DNA of 10,455 bases. Source: Candidatus Binataceae bacterium (lineage in GTDB: Bacteria; Desulfobacterota; Binatia; Binatales; Binataceae). Shown one piece after another: positions 6,774 through 10,455 of the stretch (within the stretch, counting starts at the first letter, position 1; each line of letters starts with the position of its first letter). Location of the stretch: NCBI GenBank assembly GCA_030042765.1, contig JASHZA010000248.1, positions 1-10,455 on the forward strand, written 5' to 3'. The notes under the pieces are model-generated. The model did no database searches and was not told where the DNA came from. It was given only the letters and a program-made list of their open reading frames with translations. Both the position numbers and the translations under genes were made by a program.

Positions 6774-7289
6774 ATGTGGAGGAATCGGTCGTGGGTGGGG
6801 GCCATTGCTGGGATTTCAGCAGCGCTAGCGTATGGCTGCGCGGCGACCCATCAGGACCGCGCCCACAGTTTCTATATGCAAGGCCGGCTGGACGAGGCTG
6901 ATTACGAGATTCAGCAGGCGCTCTCGGACGACCCCGACAACCCGGCCATTGCCAACCTCGCTGCTCAAATCTTTACCCAGGAAGGAGTCGCCAAGTACAA
7001 AAGCGGCGAATTTATCGGCGCGGGCACATACTTCCATCGGGCGATCGACTATTTTCCAACCTATGGACCAGCGTACGACTACCTTGGGCTAATCGCCTTT
7101 GCCGAACATAACTGGAAGGATGCAATCCGCTACGGCAGTGAAGGAGCGGCCTACTCGGGTCAGCCCATACCCGGTTATGTCGCTCTGGCAAAGACTGAAC
7201 AGCATAAAGTGGATACGGGAACTCTATTTGCCGGGCACGCAACCAATCCGCCAGCGCGTTCGACGCCCTTGCGCGGGGACGCCAGATGA
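6774..7289 (+). CDS. Small TPR-repeat lipoprotein
   Basis: 171 residues. The N-terminus has basic residues (R3, R5) and a hydrophobic stretch ending A-Y-G-C22, a lipobox-like site, although Tyr at -2 is unusual. It is probably exported and lipid-anchored. The body holds helical repeats of TPR type: 'MQGRLDEADYEIQQALSDDP' (35-54), 'GEFIGAGTYFHRAIDYFP' (78-95) and 'YGPAYDYLGLIAFAEHNWKDAI' (97-118). Such proteins act as scaffolds; no specific partner can be named. A GGAGG at 6778-6782 lies inside the proposed reading frame and would serve a GTG at 6795, but that start removes the basic residues of the signal sequence, so I keep the ATG at 6774. The last 30 residues lose TPR character, and a +1 frame there also looks protein-like. 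It is followed 39 bases later by the HTH membrane protein, probably in one transcript. Confidence 0.7.
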   Translation: MWRNRSWVGAIAGISAALAYGCAATHQDRAHSFYMQGRLDEADYEIQQALSDDPDNPAIANLAAQIFTQEGVAKYKSGEFIGAGTYFHRAIDYFPTYGPAYDYLGLIAFAEHNWKDAIRYGSEGAAYSGQPIPGYVALAKTEQHKVDTGTLFAGHATNPPARSTPLRGDAR

Positions 7290-7328
7290 GGCCGGGGACG
7301 TGATGTGGAGGGGGAAGGATTAGGGGCG

Positions 7329-7877
7329 ATGAAGAGCGCCAAACGTGAGGATTGGAACGGGTTGAGCGAGAAGAATTCAGAGCAGCCGGAACTCGTGGCT
7401 GAATCCGCCGAACAGGCGGAAGATGGCCACGAGCCGAATCTTGGGCGTTTGCTGCTCGAGGCGCGGGAACGCCGCGGCGTCGCTCAGGATGCTGCCATCA
7501 GGGAGACTAAAATCCCCGAACATTACCTGCGGATGCTCGAGAGCAACGACTACTCGATGATCTCCGACCAGCTCTATCTGCTGCCTTTTCTACGCCGCTA
7601 CGCAACCTATCTGGCACTTGATCCAGAAGATATCGCGATGCGTTTCGTGCGCGAAGTACAGCGAGCGGACAACATTCCGCCTGCTCGCATTGACGAACCG
7701 CTGATTCCCGAACGCCGGCCGCAGTACAATTGGGTCGCGATCGGCGGGGTCGTGGTTTTACTCGCAATCATCGCACTGGCGTACGCCGCGATTTCGAGGC
7801 ACCGTCAGGAGGCGTCGATTCCGGCAGCGTCTACTTCCGCCGGAAACTCATCTCAGGATTCACAACACGCGCCTTAG
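7329..7877 (+). CDS. RodZ-like helix-turn-helix protein with one membrane anchor
   Basis: 182 residues from the ATG at 7329, which has AAGGA 9 bases upstream (a GTG at 7305 is in frame but lacks such a site). After an acidic, disordered-looking lead (1-36) there is an HTH_25/Xre-type domain at about 37-112. It reads 'LGRLLLEARERRGV', 'TKIPEHYLRMLESNDY', then 'LPFLRRYATYLALDPED', the typical RodZ/CvfM pattern. A proline- and arginine-containing linker leads to one membrane helix (about 134-156) and a short 26-residue Ser/Ala-rich tail. RodZ links the MreB cytoskeleton to the cell-wall elongation machinery through this cytoplasmic HTH and membrane helix. Here the usual large periplasmic domain is missing. 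Function as a membrane-bound regulator or cytoskeletal adaptor is inference. It follows the TPR lipoprotein gene closely. Confidence 0.8.
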   Translation: MKSAKREDWNGLSEKNSEQPELVAESAEQAEDGHEPNLGRLLLEARERRGVAQDAAIRETKIPEHYLRMLESNDYSMISDQLYLLPFLRRYATYLALDPEDIAMRFVREVQRADNIPPARIDEPLIPERRPQYNWVAIGGVVVLLAIIALAYAAISRHRQEASIPAASTSAGNSSQDSQHAP

Positions 7878-7969
7878 AATGGGTTTCCCATTGTCTGTCA
7901 CGTCCGGGCGTCTGATTTGCTCCGCTAAAGGCGGGAGATTAGACTCAGCCGCCGCGGACGCAGTTGCCC

Positions 7970-7998
7970 TTGGCGGAAGCCGCACTGACGATTAGTCT
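7970..7998 (+). promoter_or_regulatory. Weak candidate promoter upstream of hsp20
   Basis: The 156-base gap before the Hsp20 gene contains TTGGCG (7970-7975), a 17-base spacer and TAGTCT (7993-7998), a modest sigma70-type match. I see no CIRCE repeat and no sigma32-type CCCCAT box. A small CCGC/GCGG hairpin (7922-7934) earlier in the gap has no T-tract and is not a clear terminator for the upstream gene. Confidence 0.22.
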
Positions 7999-8033
7999 GG
8001 TTTGCAGCGCGACAGTACGAGGAGGATACGGTG

Positions 8034-8489
8034 ATGCCGAGCAACCCGCCGGCCCGTTATCAACTTAGGGAACTCGACCGCTTCCAGCGCGATTTCGAGG
8101 AGGTTTTCGACCGTTTCCTCGGCGGCCGGCGAGCAGGCCAGCCCCGTGCCCGCGTTGGCCCGATGCTGGAATCTTTCGTCGAGGGCGGAAAATTGGTTGT
8201 GCGGGCCGACTTGCCGGGAATCGATCCAAAGGAAATCGAGGTCAATGTGAACGGCGACCGTCTGACGATTCGCGGAAACCGCGAACGTTCACGGGAAGAA
8301 ACAGGCCGCGATTATACCCATCGCGAGATCTACTACGGCAGCTTCGAACGCACGATTGTGCTCCCCGAGGGCGTAAAGGCCGACGATATCAAGGCTTCCT
8401 ATCAGCAAGGCGTGCTCGAACTGACTATCCCGATTGCCGAACGTGCAAAGGCACGTAAGGTGGCAGTTGAAATCGCGAACAAGTCCTAG
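8034..8489 (+). CDS. Hsp20/alpha-crystallin family small heat-shock protein
   Basis: 151-residue ATP-independent holdase chaperone that binds unfolding proteins in the cytoplasm as an oligomer. A short N-terminal arm, with 'ELDRFQRDFEEVFDRFLGG' at about 13-31, leads into the alpha-crystallin domain (about 44-140). Its motifs are 'VRADLPGIDPKEIEV' (56-70), 'LTIRGNRE' (77-84), 'Y-GSFERTI-LPEGVKADDIKA' (101-121) and the family signature 'GVLELTIP' (126-133). The C-terminal 'RKVAVEI' carries a V-x-V/V-x-I oligomerisation motif in the usual I-x-I position. The ATG at 8034 has AGGAGG 8 bases upstream; the adjacent GTG at 8031 is also possible with a 5-base spacer. Length is normal. It appears to be a single-gene unit or the end of the plus-strand block. 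Confidence 0.93.
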   Translation: MPSNPPARYQLRELDRFQRDFEEVFDRFLGGRRAGQPRARVGPMLESFVEGGKLVVRADLPGIDPKEIEVNVNGDRLTIRGNRERSREETGRDYTHREIYYGSFERTIVLPEGVKADDIKASYQQGVLELTIPIAERAKARKVAVEIANKS

Positions 8490-8497
8490 AATCAGGA

Positions 8498-8549
8498 TTT
8501 TGCACGTAGCCGTTAGAGCTGCGGGGTTGTAGCTGGTCTCAATGCAAAA
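8498..8549. repeat. Inverted repeat in the convergent gap after hsp20
   Basis: TTTTGCA (8498-8504) and TGCAAAA (8543-8549) are perfect inverted copies separated by 38 bases. They lie where the Hsp20 gene and the minus-strand secreted-protein gene converge, and the second copy is inside the last codons of the latter. The position suits a bidirectional terminator, but the AT-rich stem and long loop make this a weak case. Confidence 0.2.
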
Positions 8550-9321
8550 CGGCGTTTGCGATATTTTCCGCGATTAGCTTCTTCGCCGCTCGTACGTCTT
8601 CCCCCGGCTGAGTCACACCCACCACCGTCATCTCGTCGGGCGCCCCGCTCACGGTCACGCGCGCGACTATCACCGTTTGATAGACCGTGTCATCGTGAGG
8701 TGAAAAACGCCTGGCCGCGCTGCCCTGCTGCATGTACTGTTCGCTATCTCCCGTATAGTCCGGACTTCCCGGAAGCGGGCGCGGCGTCGGTTGCGGAGCA
8801 GGAGCGCATCCCGGCCCGGGTGGCGCCTGCGGATCGCACGGCACCGGCGGCCCGAGTTCCCCTTGCGGAGCCTCGAACTGGTTTATCAATTGCTGCATTG
8901 GGTTGTCGTGGGGCGCCATCAGGCGCTGGGCTCGCGCGCGAGCTATCGCGACCTCGTCAGGCTTGTCCCCGGTATCGCCGATCGGCGGCGGCGTCGCTCC
9001 AGCGGCCTTGATCAGATCGGCCACCTGGGGATCGCCGGGCGCGAGTTGATTCAACGAAACACCGGGCTTGAGCGGTTGCTGGCTGACGGTGACAGTCACT
9101 GTCAACGGCGACGGAGTCTCGGCGGATGCGGCCTTGTGGGCAGCGTCGAAATCCTGACCGAGGACCTGCGCAACCGTCGGATCGGTGGAGAAGGGAACAA
9201 GAGCCGCGCTGGCGGGAACCGTCAGCTTGCCGGATCGTTCTATTTGGACTGCGAACGCCGCCGGAGCGCCGGCGGTCGTGAGAAGTGCGCTCAGGGCAAC
9301 AACCACTATCGTTCGCCTCAT
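8539..9321 (-). CDS. Secreted proline-rich protein of unknown function
   Basis: 260 residues I do not recognise. A clear Sec-type signal peptide (MRR, hydrophobic 5-15, then A-F-A at 22-24) predicts cleavage before V25 and export to the periplasm or beyond. The mature part has a beta-type segment rich in V/T at 72-80. Next comes a charged helical region (about 122-150, 'EVAIARARAQRLM', 'NPMQQLINQFEAPQGE'). A Pro-rich linker (158-186) contains the only two cysteines, C162 and C172, spaced for a disulfide. A second beta-type segment lies at 214-237 and a short C-terminal helix at 243-258. There are no catalytic motifs, anchors or repeats that I can identify. The start ATG at 9321 has only a poor ribosome site. 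It lies 54 bases after purE on the same strand and could share its transcript, though no functional link is apparent. Confidence 0.75.
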   Translation of the reverse strand: MRRTIVVVALSALLTTAGAPAAFAVQIERSGKLTVPASAALVPFSTDPTVAQVLGQDFDAAHKAASAETPSPLTVTVTVSQQPLKPGVSLNQLAPGDPQVADLIKAAGATPPPIGDTGDKPDEVAIARARAQRLMAPHDNPMQQLINQFEAPQGELGPPVPCDPQAPPGPGCAPAPQPTPRPLPGSPDYTGDSEQYMQQGSAARRFSPHDDTVYQTVIVARVTVSGAPDEMTVVGVTQPGEDVRAAKKLIAENIANAVLH

Positions 9322-9375
9322 GTGACGATTTAATTCTTGGATCAGCTCAAGCGCAACCGTCTACCCAAACCAGCT

Positions 9376-9870
9376 TCACGGAAGGGTCTGTTCGAGCAAT
9401 TCCTTGGCTCGCGCGGCGCGCCACGCCTGCAAACGCTCGGCCAGTGACTCGTCGGACAGCGCGATAATCGCGGCGGCCAAAAGCCCTGCGTTGGCTGCGC
9501 CAGCTTTTCCAATGGCCATCGTCGCGACCGGCACCCCTTTTGGCATCTGCACGATCGACAGCAACGAATCCATCCCGTTGAGGCCGGTGGTCGGCATCGG
9601 CACGCCGATTACCGGCAGGATCGTCTTGGCTGCGACCACTCCCGCCAGATGCGCCGCGCCGCCGGCGCCCGCGATTATCGCCCGCAGGCCACGCGACTTC
9701 GCCGACGCGGAATATTCCAACGTATGGTCCGGCGTGCGATGGGCCGACAGCACACGGACCTCATGGGCCACTTTAAGTTCGTTCATCACCTCTACCGCGC
9801 TCGCCATATACTCCCAATCACTCTTGCTCCCCATTATCACGCCGACCAGAGGTCTCTCCACCGATGCCAT
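9376..9870 (-). CDS. purE: PurE, N5-carboxyaminoimidazole ribonucleotide mutase
   Basis: 164 residues, normal for class I PurE, which converts N5-CAIR to CAIR in de novo purine synthesis in the cytoplasm. Motifs are clear: 'MGSKSDW' (13-19, phosphate/ribose binding), 'SAHRTPD' with the catalytic His44, '[23 protein letters not shown]', '[32 protein letters not shown]', and an Arg/Leu-rich C-terminal helix. The ATG at 9870 is chosen because AGGGAGG lies 9 bases upstream; an in-frame TTG at 9897 would add nine residues but lies upstream of that site. Class I enzymes normally work with PurK (N5-CAIR synthetase), which is not in this window. A class II AIR carboxylase is less likely from the E. 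coli-like motifs. It is divergent from murF. Confidence 0.96.
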   Translation of the reverse strand: MASVERPLVGVIMGSKSDWEYMASAVEVMNELKVAHEVRVLSAHRTPDHTLEYSASAKSRGLRAIIAGAGGAAHLAGVVAAKTILPVIGVPMPTTGLNGMDSLLSIVQMPKGVPVATMAIGKAGAANAGLLAAAIIALSDESLAERLQAWRAARAKELLEQTLP

Positions 9871-10010
9871 CGCCGCTAACCTCCCTGCTAGAATCAACGA
9901 GGCTGCTCGGCTGCCTATGACTTGTCAAGTTTTCCTGGCTGACCACGCATTGCCTCGGCAATTTACGCCGTTCGCGAGCGTCGCGCAGGGCTGGTGGTGA
10001 GGGAGATTGA
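9871..10010. promoter_or_regulatory. Divergent purE-murF spacer
   Basis: These 140 bases separate outward-facing purE and murF and should carry promoters for both. Toward purE there is a perfect TTGACA (-35-like) at 9928 down to 9923, but the hexamer 17 bases on (CAGCCT) is a poor -10. No PurR-like palindrome or riboswitch is recognisable. The ribosome sites of both genes are at its edges: AGGGAGG for purE, and GAGGGAG at 9999-10005 for murF. Confidence 0.35.
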
Positions 10011-10455
10011 ATGGCGACTCCGATTCCGAACAATCAATGTGCGTTCACCGCTGACGAAATAATCCGCTCGGCCGCGGCGCAGCCCTCTGCGGCAGCCGCG
10101 AACATCCACACAGCTTCCGTCAGCATCGACACGCGCACGATCGCTCCGCGAGCCCTCTTCGTTGCGCTCCGTGGAATTCGCGACGGCCACGAATTTCTCC
10201 CTACCGCCGCCGAACGCGGCGCGATAGCAGCGGTGGTCGAACGTGGCCGGGGCTCCGCCGCCCTGCCCTGCTTCGAGGTCGACGACCCTCTCGCCGCCCT
10301 TCGTGCCCTCGCCCGCCGTCATCTGGATCGGGTGCGCGCCGCACGTTCACTCCTAGTAATCGCCGTCGGAGGGGCCGCCGGCAAAACGACGACCAAGGAA
10401 CTCACCGCCGCCGTCGTTCGCGCGCTCTTCGGTGACACGCTCGCGACGCCGGGAA
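10011..10455 (+). CDS. murF: MurF, UDP-MurNAc-tripeptide:D-Ala-D-Ala ligase (5' part only)
   Basis: The first 148 codons of a Mur ligase, cut by the window end. MurF adds D-Ala-D-Ala to UDP-MurNAc-tripeptide, the last cytoplasmic step of the peptidoglycan precursor. The N-terminal substrate domain shows 'SIDTRTIAPRALFVALRGIRDGHEFLPTAAERGA' (38-71). Then 'VDDPLAALRALARRH' (90-104) precedes the central ATPase domain with the P-loop G120-G-A-A-G-K125-T-T-T-K-E and 'ATPGN' at the edge. The TTTKE ending, the 'LAALRALA' lead-in and the TPGN segment favour MurF over MurE. The P-loop reads V-G-G-A-A-G-K-T, where T-G-S-x-G-K-T is usual. The ATG at 10011 has GGGAG 5 bases upstream. Whether it is part of a mur/dcw cluster cannot be seen. 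Confidence 0.88.
   Translation, partial: MATPIPNNQCAFTADEIIRSAAAQPSAAAANIHTASVSIDTRTIAPRALFVALRGIRDGHEFLPTAAERGAIAAVVERGRGSAALPCFEVDDPLAALRALARRHLDRVRAARSLLVIAVGGAAGKTTTKELTAAVVRALFGDTLATPG

Noticed and set aside
7921..7935. CCGC/GCGG hairpin after the RodZ-like gene as a terminator
   Set aside because: The stem is only 4 bp and no T-run follows, so it does not meet the usual form of an intrinsic terminator.
1..10455. CRISPR arrays, tRNA/rRNA genes, insertion sequences, phage or toxin-antitoxin genes
   Set aside because: No regularly spaced repeats, cloverleaf-like sequences, transposase motifs or terminal inverted repeats were seen on either strand by eye.

Overview
The window is GC-rich and tightly packed with genes. 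It shows alternating codirectional blocks and several GTG/TTG starts, with AGGAGG-like ribosome sites at only some genes. The gene content (lipid A-type aminoarabinose enzymes, a lipoprotein signal, MurF) points to a Gram-negative, LPS-bearing bacterium. The gene order matches no enterobacterial arn operon. A soil or environmental lineage outside the Gammaproteobacteria is my guess, and the sequence alone does not fix the phylum.

Layout. Positions 1-4831 (minus strand) hold a five-gene block read right to left. It comprises an ArnC-type undecaprenyl-phosphate glycosyltransferase, a free-standing ArnA-type formyltransferase, a free-standing ArnA-type UDP-glucuronate decarboxylase, an ArnD-type deformylase and, after a 112-base spacer, a serine hydrolase cut by the window edge. 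Across a 140-158 base divergent spacer, an ArnT-type lipid-linked sugar transferase runs on the plus strand (4990-6714). It is followed by a small TPR lipoprotein (6774-7289), a RodZ-like HTH plus membrane-anchor protein (7329-7877) and an Hsp20 chaperone (8034-8489). A minus-strand pair follows: a secreted proline-rich protein of unknown function (8539-9321) downstream of purE (9376-9870). The window ends in the 5' part of a plus-strand murF (from 10011).

How the genes fit together. Decarboxylase, formyltransferase, ArnC, ArnD and ArnT together cover most of the route that makes 4-amino-4-deoxy-L-arabinose, links it to undecaprenyl phosphate and transfers it to lipid A, which lowers the negative charge of the outer membrane. 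Two points stand out. The two halves of enterobacterial ArnA are separate neighbouring genes here. ArnB (aminotransferase), ArnE/ArnF (flippase) and Ugd are not in the window. The rest is ordinary housekeeping or stress material (purE, murF, hsp20) plus one unrecognised exported protein. I see no CRISPR array, tRNA, rRNA, insertion sequence or phage genes.
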